Shown piece after piece: positions 1 to 5,057 of a DNA stretch of 6,765 bases. Every line of letters starts with the position of its first letter. Positions within the stretch are counted from its first letter, which is position 1. Location of the stretch: the NCBI GenBank assembly GCA_019241915.1, contig JAFAWI010000390.1:1-6765 (forward strand), given 5' to 3'. Under the pieces are notes generated by a model. The model saw only the letters and a program-made list of their open reading frames with translations, ran no database searches and was not told where the DNA came from. The DNA comes from Alphaproteobacteria bacterium (GTDB taxonomy: Bacteria; Pseudomonadota; Alphaproteobacteria; ATCC43930; CGMCC-115725). The position numbers and the translations under genes are program-made.

Positions 1-1
1 G

Positions 2-121
2 CGCGGCGGCAACCTGTTCCCGCACCTCTACGGCACGCTCGACCCCGCCGAATCGACGCAGGTATGGCGCCTGCCGCTCGGCCCCGACGGCCACAACCAC
101 GTGTTCCCGGAATTGACGTAG
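2..121 (+). CDS. DUF952 family protein, C-terminal fragment
   Basis: The 5' end lies outside the window; 39 codons and a TAG stop remain. The visible peptide begins RGGNLFPHLYGTLD and ends FPEL-T. The FPHLYG(P/T)L block followed by a short V-W-x-L-P-L strand is the conserved C-terminal part of DUF952 proteins, small (about 110 residue) cytoplasmic proteins of unknown biochemical function. Known full-length members have their other conserved histidine and tryptophan residues upstream, which cannot be checked here. The gene converges on the minus-strand run to its right, with only six bases to the stop of the possible small ORF there. The family call rests on one short motif plus the reading frame, which stays open and stops cleanly. 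Confidence 0.72.
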   Translation, partial: RGGNLFPHLYGTLDPAESTQVWRLPLGPDGHNHVFPELT

Positions 122-127
122 TCCGGC

Positions 128-235
128 TCAGACTGTCGCGGCCAGCACCGCGCGAAAGCGGTGCGCCGCTTCCGGCAGCCTCGCATAGACATAGTCGGCG
201 AGCGGCTCGCTGGTGTGGACGGCGCTCTTGGTCAA
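128..235 (-). CDS. Possible 35-codon ORF overlapping the nucleotidyltransferase stop
   Basis: A TTG codon at 235-233 overlaps the TGA stop of the nucleotidyltransferase (TTGA), an arrangement typical of translationally coupled genes. The frame then runs 35 codons to a TGA at 130-128. The peptide begins LTKSAVHTSEPL and ends with a likely amphipathic helix, ARLPEAAHRFRAVLAATV. MNT nucleotidyltransferases are often followed by a helical HEPN partner, but this peptide is far too short for a HEPN domain (about 110-140 residues) and shows no R-x4-6-H motif of the ribonuclease type. It could be a real micro-protein, a degraded HEPN gene, a tail of the nucleotidyltransferase reached by frameshift, or chance. 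A hairpin-forming sequence at 145-164 falls inside it. No Shine-Dalgarno sequence is evident. Confidence 0.25.
   Translation of the reverse strand: MTKSAVHTSEPLADYVYARLPEAAHRFRAVLAATV
145..164. terminator. Perfect 7-bp hairpin between convergent units
   Basis: GCACCGC (145-151) and GCGGTGC (158-164) are exact inverse complements separated by a six-base GCGAAA loop, 23 bases past the DUF952 stop. The position, just after converging genes, suits a bidirectional transcription stop. There is no T-tract on either strand, so it is not a classical intrinsic terminator. In a GC-rich genome such stems also arise by chance inside coding DNA. Confidence 0.25.
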
Positions 236-531
236 AGCGGCACCCGCTGCCAGGCAACTTGCCGAAAGACCTGGGACACCCGTGCAAAGTCCACAACATC
301 GATGGTGTACAGCGTCGGGGCTTCGTCGAGTTCGTCCTGGATGGCGGCGAGCGCGTCCGACGGGACCGGCCGCGGTCCTTCAATGCCGATGTCGATGTCG
401 GACCGCTCATGGGCCGAGCCGTCGGCGCGCGAGCCGAACAGAAACACGCGGTAGCCGCCGCTCGGAAGGTGACGGCGCACCACCTCGGCAGCGAAGACCG
501 TCGCCTCTTCGGCTGTGCGCAGCGTCTGCAT
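232..531 (-). CDS. MNT-type nucleotidyltransferase domain protein
   Basis: This is a 99-residue minimal nucleotidyltransferase of the pol-beta/MNT superfamily, which transfers nucleotides (AMP in the characterised MntA antitoxins) onto a protein or small-molecule target. The signature is complete: G33-S34 in the LFGSRADGSA block, then S44-D45-I46-D47 giving the two metal-binding aspartates, and a third acidic residue at D78 in the TIDVVDF strand. The N-terminal helix (residues 6-22) and beta strand before GS fit the fold. I place the start at the ATG at 531. A longer frame reaches an ATG at 603, but its extra 24 residues are Arg/Cys-rich, unlike the family, and would overlap the hemolysin III stop. 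The gene lies 46 bases after the hemolysin III gene on the same strand. No HEPN gene is adjacent; only a 35-codon ORF overlaps the stop. The role is open: antitoxin-like, or an orphan 'nucleotidyltransferase domain-containing protein'. Confidence 0.88.
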   Translation of the reverse strand: MQTLRTAEEATVFAAEVVRRHLPSGGYRVFLFGSRADGSAHERSDIDIGIEGPRPVPSDALAAIQDELDEAPTLYTIDVVDFARVSQVFRQVAWQRVPL

Positions 532-541
532 GCCAGCGGCG

Positions 542-547
542 ATTATA
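542..547 (-). promoter_or_regulatory. Perfect TATAAT -10-like hexamer upstream of the nucleotidyltransferase
   Basis: Reading the minus strand, TATAAT lies ten bases before the ATG at 531, in very GC-rich surroundings. A transcript initiated from it would start about three or four bases before the ATG or at it, making an almost leaderless mRNA; no Shine-Dalgarno sequence is visible there, which fits. No -35 hexamer resembling TTGACA occurs 15-19 bases further upstream, so the call rests on the -10 match alone. Confidence 0.35.
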
Positions 548-577
548 CAGCAGCGCCGCCGCTGCGTGCGCCTCACC

Positions 578-1321
578 TCACATCGGGCGCAGAACGACGC
601 CATGCACGATTGCGGCGAAGTGACAGGCTGCGGCGGCGATGACCATGGTATGCCAGATCGTGTTGCGGTAGCGCAGCGCGCGGCGCAGGCGCAGGACGGC
701 TCCGAGGACGTAGATCGCGAGGCCGGCCACGATCAGCAGCAACGAGAGGCGATCGACCGCCCGCAGCACCGGGCCGAGCGCGGCGACAACCGTGATCCCG
801 ATAAGCCCGTAGCCGGGCGTCGAGAATCCCGGGAACGTCGACGGACGCACGAGCTTGTAGATTGCGCCGGCAAGCGCCCCGGACCAGACAAACGCGGTGA
901 CGCCGGCGGCCCACGCCCCTTGCAGCAGCGCCACGGTGAACGGCGTGCAGGTGCCGGCAATCAGCAGGAAGATCGCGGCGTGGTCGATCTGGCGGAGGCG
1001 GCGGCGGCCGATCCGCAGCGGCAGGTGATAGAACGCGGTCGAGCAGACGAACAGCGTTGTCAGCGTGACCGAATAGACGGCGCACGCGGCGAACGTCAGC
1101 GCGCCTGTCGACCGGCCGGCCACGGCGAGCAGCCACGGGACGCCGACGATGCACAGGAGCAGAGCCGCCAGGTGAACCCAGCGGTCGGCGGCGATGTCCT
1201 CGGGCCGGAAATAGCCGCGGAATGGCGCGCCGGCGGCCTGTGCTCCGGCGAACGGCAGCGCGGGCGGGTCACTCCGCCGCGCGGCGCTCGGGCGATCCAC
1301 GGAAAGCGGTGCGCAAGGCAT
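578..1321 (-). CDS. Hemolysin III family (PAQR-like) membrane protein
   Basis: An integral inner-membrane protein of the hemolysin III/YqfA branch of the PAQR superfamily, with about seven hydrophobic segments from residue 49 to the C-terminus. Conserved residues are present: the EDIAADRWVH start of the domain (41-50), S94 and H99 in the STAFYH block, D113-H114 in IDHAAIFLLIAGTCTPF, and H224 and H234 in the last helix. The Ser/Asp/His set matches the predicted metal site of the family, whose eukaryotic relatives (adiponectin receptors) are zinc-dependent hydrolases. The bacterial substrate is unknown and haemolysis by most members is unproven. The start is uncertain. The ATG at 1321 overlaps the preceding gene by 53 bases and adds about 36 residues before the domain; an in-frame GTG at 1300 is the main alternative. 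Neither has a good ribosome binding site, suggesting coupling to the upstream lyase gene. Confidence 0.9.
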   Translation of the reverse strand: MPCAPLSVDRPSAARRSDPPALPFAGAQAAGAPFRGYFRPEDIAADRWVHLAALLLCIVGVPWLLAVAGRSTGALTFAACAVYSVTLTTLFVCSTAFYHLPLRIGRRRLRQIDHAAIFLLIAGTCTPFTVALLQGAWAAGVTAFVWSGALAGAIYKLVRPSTFPGFSTPGYGLIGITVVAALGPVLRAVDRLSLLLIVAGLAIYVLGAVLRLRRALRYRNTIWHTMVIAAAACHFAAIVHGVVLRPM

Positions 1322-2150
1322 CCCATTCGTCGGCGCGCGAGACCTGAAAGGCCTCGCGCACCGTCAGCTCCTTGAGCAGCGGCGGGTGGCGGTGGCTCGC
1401 CTTGAGCGCGGCCAAGGCCTGTTCGCAGACGCCGATCACGCTCTTGAACAGCAAACCTGGGACGATCGCGACGCGGTAGCCCATCCGCTCGGCGTCGCGC
1501 AGGTCGATTTCGGGGGTCTTGCCGTGGCGTACGACATTGAGCAGGCACGGGCCGTTGACGAGGCGCGGCACGGCGGCAACCTCGTCGAGCGTCTGCGGCG
1601 CTTCGAGAAAAACCATGTCGGCGCCGGCGGCGAGCGCGGCGTTGCCGCGCGCCACCGCCTCGTCAAAGCCGAGCACCGCGCGCGCGTCGGTGCGGGCGAT
1701 GATCGTGAAGTCGGCCGAGCGGCGGGCCGCGGCGGCGGCGCGGATCTTGGCCAGCCAGTCCTCGCGCGGCACGATCTCCTTGTCGTCGAGATGGCCGCAT
1801 TTCTTGGGGAAGCCCTGGTCCTCGATATGGATGCCGGCGACGCCGCGCGCCTCGTATTCCCGCACCGTGCGGGTGACGTTGAGTTCGTTGCCGTAGCCGG
1901 TATCGGCGTCGGCGATGACCGGCAGCTCGACCGCGGCGGCGATGCGGCCGGCGTTGTCGACCATCTCGGACATCGTCACGAGGCCGAAATCGGGGTAGCC
2001 GAGCGTCGCCGCGGTGCCGGCGCCGGTCATGTAGACGCAGTCGAACCCGGCGCGCGCGATCATCCGCGCGGTAATGCAGTCATAGGCGCCGGGCGCGACG
2101 ATCATCCCGTCGCGGCGCAGCCTCTCGCGAAAACGCGCGGCCTGGGTCAT
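1269..2150 (-). CDS. Isocitrate lyase/PEP mutase family enzyme
   Basis: A 293-residue cytoplasmic TIM-barrel enzyme of the ICL/PEPM superfamily, which makes or breaks C-C or P-C bonds next to an oxo-acid carboxylate. Motifs in order: PGAYDCITARM (20-30), the MTGAGTAATLGYPDFG segment (41-56), the Mg-binding DADTGYG (81-87), IHIEDQ (107-112), and KKCGHL (116-121), the lyase signature with catalytic Cys118. Cys118 favours a lyase (2-methylisocitrate lyase-like) over PEP mutases and oxaloacetate hydrolase-type members that lack this cysteine. The overall pattern matches the broad 'isocitrate lyase/PEP mutase family protein' group rather than true PrpB, and no prpC, prpD or aceB lies nearby, so the substrate is not assigned. 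The start at 2150 is well supported by a GGGAGGA site. It heads the minus-strand run and is divergent from the LVIVD gene. Confidence 0.93.
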   Translation of the reverse strand: MTQAARFRERLRRDGMIVAPGAYDCITARMIARAGFDCVYMTGAGTAATLGYPDFGLVTMSEMVDNAGRIAAAVELPVIADADTGYGNELNVTRTVREYEARGVAGIHIEDQGFPKKCGHLDDKEIVPREDWLAKIRAAAAARRSADFTIIARTDARAVLGFDEAVARGNAALAAGADMVFLEAPQTLDEVAAVPRLVNGPCLLNVVRHGKTPEIDLRDAERMGYRVAIVPGLLFKSVIGVCEQALAALKASHRHPPLLKELTVREAFQVSRADEWDALRTAFRGSPERRAAE

Positions 2151-2229
2151 TCCCGGTCCTCCCGATCATTGTTGACGCCCGGACGGAGGCATGCTTTGCC
2201 GATGATAGCCGCAGCCGAGGGACGCCGCC
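2151..2229. promoter_or_regulatory. Divergent intergenic region with probable promoters for both units
   Basis: This 79-base gap separates two start codons facing away from each other, so promoters for both units are expected here. It holds ribosome sites for both genes (GGGAGGA on minus at 2157-2163, GAGGGA on plus at 2217-2222, seven bases before the ATG). TTGACG at 2172-2177 on the plus strand resembles a -35 hexamer, but no good -10 lies 16-18 bases downstream (TTTGCC). On the minus strand TATCAT (2202-2207) resembles a -10 without a matching -35. Neither assignment is firm, and no operator palindrome beyond GCATGC (2189-2194) is visible. Confidence 0.45.
2157..2163 (-). promoter_or_regulatory. 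Shine-Dalgarno site of the lyase gene
   Basis: GGGAGGA on the minus strand ends six bases before the ATG at 2150. It is a strong match to the anti-Shine-Dalgarno sequence and fixes the start of the isocitrate lyase/PEP mutase-family gene. Confidence 0.75.
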
Positions 2230-3453
2230 ATGACCCCAGACTCCGCCCGCAATATCGATTTTGTCGGCAGCCACGACCTCGACGGGCATGGCGACTGCGT
2301 GCAGATCATGGTGCACAAGGGGCACGCCTATATCGGCCACATGTTCAGCGACGGATTTACCGTCGTCGATGTGCGCGACCCGAAGAGCCCGCGCAATATC
2401 GGGTTTTTCGCGGCGCCGCCCAATACCCGCGCGTTTCACCTGCAGACGCACGGCGACCTGCTGCTGACGGTCAATGCGCCGAACATCTGGGTGATGCAGG
2501 GCTATTCCGACCCCAACGACTATTTCAAGGCGTCGATCACCGACACCTTTACCAAGCGGGACAAGACCTTTACCGCGGGGCTACGGGTGTTCGACATTTC
2601 CAAGCCTGCCGAGCCGCGCGAAATCGGCTTTATGCCGATCGACGGGCTCGGGTTTCACCGGCTGTGGTATGTCGGCGGGCGGTATGCCTACGGGTCGTGC
2701 CACTGGCAGGGGTTTACCGACCATATTCTCGCGGTCGTGGATTTGCAGGACCCGACAAAGCCGCAGGTCGTCGGCCGCTTCTGGCTGCCGGGGATGAACA
2801 CCGGCGCCGGCGAGACGCCGAGCTGGGCGGGCAAGCGCTACGCGCTGCACCACCCGATCGTCGCCGGCAACCTCGCCTACACCGCGTGGCGCGACGGTGG
2901 TTTCGCGATCCTCGACGTCGCCGATCCGACCGCGCCCAAGCTGGTCTCGCACCGCAACTGGAGCCCGCCGTTTGGCGGCGGCAGTCATACGCCGCTGCCG
3001 CTGCCCGGGCGCAGCCTCGCCGTCATCGCCGACGAGGGCAATCTCGACGACTGCGCCAACGGCATCCAGCGCTGCTGGGTGTTCGATGTGCGCGACCCGG
3101 CAAACCCGGTGTCGATCGCGACCCTGCCGACCCCGTCCGAGGCCGACTATTGCGCCAAGGGCGCCAAGTTCGGCCCGCACAACCTGCACGAAAACCGGCC
3201 CGGATCGCTGCAGACCGAGGAGCTGATCTTCGCCACCTACCAGAACGCAGGTGTTCGCGTCTTCGACATCAGCGACGCGTTTCAGCCCAAGGAGGTGGCG
3301 CATTTTGTGCCGCCGGCGCCGGAGCGCATGGTCGACCCGCGGCCGGGCCGGCCGCGCGTCATCCAGTCGAACGACTGCTATGTCGCGCCGGACGGGCTGA
3401 TGTACCTGACCGACGTCAATACCGGGCTGACGATCCTGCAATACAACGGCTGA
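2230..3453 (+). CDS. LVIVD-repeat beta-propeller protein
   Basis: A 407-residue protein made of repeated propeller blades. The repeat ends in a strand of type G-(F/L/V)-x-V-(F/V)-D-(V/I)-x-D/K-P-x-x-P, seen around residues 42-58 (GFTVVDVRDPKSP), 117-134 (GLRVFDISKPAEP), 165-180 (AVVDLQDPTKP), 223-238 (GGFAILDVADPTAP), 281-295 (WVFDVRDPANP) and 341-358 (GVRVFDISDAFQP), with a closing strand near 398 (GLTILQY). This is the LVIVD repeat, a family with no established biochemical role; some members are secreted or surface proteins. Here the N-terminus (TPDSARNIDFVGSHD) has no signal peptide or lipobox, so I predict a cytoplasmic location. Histidines and acidic residues around the blade starts (H15, H20, H37, H139 region) could line a central pocket; this is conjecture. 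The ATG at 2230 has GAGGGA at good spacing. The TGA shares a base with the ATG of the thioesterase, so the two are translated together. Confidence 0.85.
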   Translation: MTPDSARNIDFVGSHDLDGHGDCVQIMVHKGHAYIGHMFSDGFTVVDVRDPKSPRNIGFFAAPPNTRAFHLQTHGDLLLTVNAPNIWVMQGYSDPNDYFKASITDTFTKRDKTFTAGLRVFDISKPAEPREIGFMPIDGLGFHRLWYVGGRYAYGSCHWQGFTDHILAVVDLQDPTKPQVVGRFWLPGMNTGAGETPSWAGKRYALHHPIVAGNLAYTAWRDGGFAILDVADPTAPKLVSHRNWSPPFGGGSHTPLPLPGRSLAVIADEGNLDDCANGIQRCWVFDVRDPANPVSIATLPTPSEADYCAKGAKFGPHNLHENRPGSLQTEELIFATYQNAGVRVFDISDAFQPKEVAHFVPPAPERMVDPRPGRPRVIQSNDCYVAPDGLMYLTDVNTGLTILQYNG

Positions 3454-3866
3454 TGACCTTCGACGATCTGAAGCCGGGGCTGCGCCACAGCGGGACGCTG
3501 ACGATCGGCGAGGCGTTGACCGTGCCGGCACAGGCGAGGCTGTTTTCGCCCGGGACCGAGATGCCGCCGGTGTTCGCCACGGCGCAGATGATCGCGTTTG
3601 TCGAATGGACCTGCGTCCATGCGCTGGCGCCGTATCTCGGCGCGGACCAGCGCACGGTCGGGACCCGGGTCGAGATGACCCACAGCGCCGCGACGCCGGT
3701 CGGCATGCGGGTGACGGCGGACGTCGAACTGGTGTCGATCGAGGGCCGCATGCTGCGTTTCAAGGTCGCCTGCCGCGACGAGAAGGAGCCGATCGGCGAC
3801 GGTTTTCACGAGCGCGCCGTGATCGACAACGCGCGGTTTATCGCGCGGCTGGCGCGGAAACAATGA
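3453..3866 (+). CDS. FlK-like hot-dog thioesterase
   Basis: A 137-residue single hot-dog domain thioesterase, expected to hydrolyse a small acyl-CoA in the cytoplasm. From memory of the Streptomyces cattleya fluoroacetyl-CoA thioesterase FlK, it aligns almost without gaps: the VFAT block with T43, EWTC with E51, and MTHSAATP with H77 correspond to FlK Thr42, Glu50 and His76, the catalytic set. The GxT strand before the His block and the HERAVID strand near the C-terminus also match. FlK uses Phe36 as a hydrophobic gate that selects the fluorinated acyl group. The equivalent position here is M37 (TEMPPVFAT), so fluoroacetyl-CoA specificity is not expected. The ATG at 3453 overlaps the LVIVD stop (TGATG) and has no independent ribosome site, so it is coupled. 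The same frame is open far upstream, antisense to other genes; that extension is not coding. No fluorometabolite genes are nearby. The substrate is unassigned. Confidence 0.87.
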   Translation: MTFDDLKPGLRHSGTLTIGEALTVPAQARLFSPGTEMPPVFATAQMIAFVEWTCVHALAPYLGADQRTVGTRVEMTHSAATPVGMRVTADVELVSIEGRMLRFKVACRDEKEPIGDGFHERAVIDNARFIARLARKQ

Positions 3867-3917
3867 CGGTGCGGCGTATGTTGTGGTAAATTCGCCACAT
3901 GCAGCTAAGAGAACAGC

Positions 3918-4310
3918 GTGGCGCAGAGCGGCGGTAACGGCATCGATATCGGTGCAGTCTATCAATTGCTGGTCGATATGTCCGGCCGAATGGACGGCAT
4001 GTCTGCCCGAATGGAGGGCATGTCGGCCCGAATGGACGGCATGTCGACCCGGTTGGACGGTGTTGAAGGCAAGCTTGGCGAGGTTGTCGCCACGGTCAAC
4101 GAGCATTCTCGCCGCTTCGACGAGATCGCCGATGTTCTCAACGCCCATAGCCGCAGATTGGATGATCTGAGCGACGGTCTGACCGATTTGCGCGCCGCGG
4201 TGACGAACTACCACAATACCGTGATCGGTCATGGCATTCGGCTGACCGACCTCGATGACCGGGTTCGCCGCATCGAACGCCACCTGAAACTCGAAGCCGG
4301 CGACGACTGA
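3918..4310 (+). CDS. Small coiled-coil protein with tandem heptad repeats
   Basis: A 130-residue protein with no recognised family. It starts at the GTG at 3918, preceded by AAGAGA at about seven bases; there is no ATG ahead of the repeat in this frame. After a short head (GGNGIDIGAVYQLLVDM), residues 21-48 are four heptads of the form M-S-x-R-(M/L)-(D/E)-G. Residues 49-85 continue as a probable coiled coil containing two 14-residue units (EHSRRFDEIADVLN and AHSRRLDDLSDGLT), and the C-terminus (RLTDLDDRVRRIERHLKLE) is another strong heptad helix. No signal peptide or membrane segment is visible, so it is likely a cytoplasmic rod that oligomerises. It lies 51 bases after the thioesterase on the same strand and converges with radC, with six bases between stops. 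Similar Met/Gly-rich heptad proteins of unknown role are common in bacteria. The function is unknown. Confidence 0.75.
   Translation: MAQSGGNGIDIGAVYQLLVDMSGRMDGMSARMEGMSARMDGMSTRLDGVEGKLGEVVATVNEHSRRFDEIADVLNAHSRRLDDLSDGLTDLRAAVTNYHNTVIGHGIRLTDLDDRVRRIERHLKLEAGDD
3978..4061 (+). repeat. Four tandem 21-bp units encoding heptads
   Basis: Units begin at 3978, 3999, 4020 and 4041, each reading ATGTCnnCCCGAATGGACGGC with a few substitutions; the second and third are the closest pair and the fourth the most diverged. Twenty-one bases equal seven codons, so gain or loss of a unit keeps the frame and alters the coiled coil by one heptad. Such an array is prone to replication slippage. Confidence 0.9.
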
Positions 4311-4316
4311 TCCCGA

Positions 4317-5057
4317 TTAAGACAGCAGCCCCATATCGCGCAGGCTGGTGTGGCCGCCGCGGCCGATGACGATGTGGTCGTGCACGGTGACGCCGAGCGG
4401 CTTTGCCGCGGCGACGATGTCCTTGGTGATGGCGATGTCGGCCCGCGACGGGGTCGGGTCGCCGGACGGATGGTTGTGCACCAGGATCAGCGCCGAGGCG
4501 CCGAGTTCCAGCGCGCGCTTGACGACCTCGCGGGTATAGACCGGCGTGTGGTCGACCGTGCCGCGCTGCTGCGGCTCGTGCGCGATCAGCGCGTTTTTGC
4601 GGTCGAGGAACAGCAGGTGGAATTCCTCGACCTTGCCGTAGGCGATGTGCGCGCGGCAGTAGTCGATCAGCCGGTCCCACGAGCCGATGACCGGCCGCTC
4701 GCGCAGTTCGGCTTTGATCAGCCGGAGCGCCGCTTCGCGTACCGATTTGAGCGCGGCGGCCCCGGCGACCCCCAGCCCGGGCACCTGCAGCAGCGCGTCG
4801 GGGTCGGCGGAGAGCGCGTCCGCGAAGCCGCCAAAGCGCTCGATCAGCTCCTTGGCGAGCGGTTTGACGTCGCCGCGCGGGTTGCCGGCAAACAGCAGCA
4901 CCTCCATCAGCTCGTAGTCGGGCAGGTTTTCGGCCCCGCCGGCGATCAGCCGTTCGCGCAGCCGCTGGCGATGACCGTGAAAATGGGGCGCCGGAACCAG
5001 CGCCTCGGCCAGGCCGGGTAGCCCATTCTGCAAGCGGGGCTGGACCTTGCTGCGCAT
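4317..5057 (-). CDS. radC: RadC family JAB/MPN+ protein
   Basis: A 246-residue RadC (DUF2466) protein. The N-terminal region (about 25-110) contains the family opening HFHGHRQRLRERL, the DYELMEVLLF block and a helix-hairpin-helix motif (LLQVPGLGVAGAAALK, about 89-104) likely to contact DNA. The C-terminal MPN/JAMM domain has E145 and H194-N-H196-P-S-G-D-P-T-P-S204-R-A-D207, the full zinc-binding set, followed by the DHIVIG strand near the end. The historical DNA-repair role of RadC has been withdrawn for E. coli; links to transformation, recombination and mobile-element biology have been reported, and the protein's activity is unsettled. The length is close to normal. The start is the ATG at 5057, which shares its A with the TGA of the upstream crotonase (TGATG); the TTG at 5060 is an alternative. 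It converges with the coiled-coil gene. Confidence 0.96.
   Translation of the reverse strand: MRSKVQPRLQNGLPGLAEALVPAPHFHGHRQRLRERLIAGGAENLPDYELMEVLLFAGNPRGDVKPLAKELIERFGGFADALSADPDALLQVPGLGVAGAAALKSVREAALRLIKAELRERPVIGSWDRLIDYCRAHIAYGKVEEFHLLFLDRKNALIAHEPQQRGTVDHTPVYTREVVKRALELGASALILVHNHPSGDPTPSRADIAITKDIVAAAKPLGVTVHDHIVIGRGGHTSLRDMGLLS

Noticed and set aside
532..603. Longer start (ATG at 603) for the nucleotidyltransferase
   Set aside because: The added residues are rich in Arg and Cys, resemble nothing in the family, and would overlap the hemolysin III stop; ATG at 531 gives the usual length.
128..603. A standard HEPN/MNT toxin-antitoxin pair
   Set aside because: The MNT half is clear, but no HEPN-length gene or R-x4-6-H motif is present on either side, so the pair is not complete in this window.
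1386..3866. An 826-codon plus-strand open frame running into the thioesterase
   Set aside because: The upstream 690 codons are antisense to the lyase and out of frame over the LVIVD gene. They show no family motifs and an Arg/Ala/Gly-rich composition expected when a GC-rich gene is read in the wrong frame. Only 3453-3866 is coding.
3453..3866. Naming the thioesterase flK
   Set aside because: The resemblance is strong, but the gating Phe is replaced by Met and there are no fluorometabolite genes nearby, so a fluoroacetyl-CoA role would be over-annotation.
3882..3899. TGTGG/CCACA stem as a terminator after the thioesterase
   Set aside because: The stem is only five pairs with an eight-base loop and no T-tract, so it is too weak to call a terminator.
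3978..4061. The tandem array as a CRISPR or iteron origin
   Set aside because: Units are directly adjacent with no spacers and keep codon phase within a good reading frame. No replication gene or AT-rich region is nearby.
3378..4283. 301-codon minus-strand open frame with GRHAVHS repeats
   Set aside because: It is the reverse reading of the 21-bp array and the thioesterase gene. The repeat is explained by the plus-strand heptads, and no ribosome site or domain supports it.
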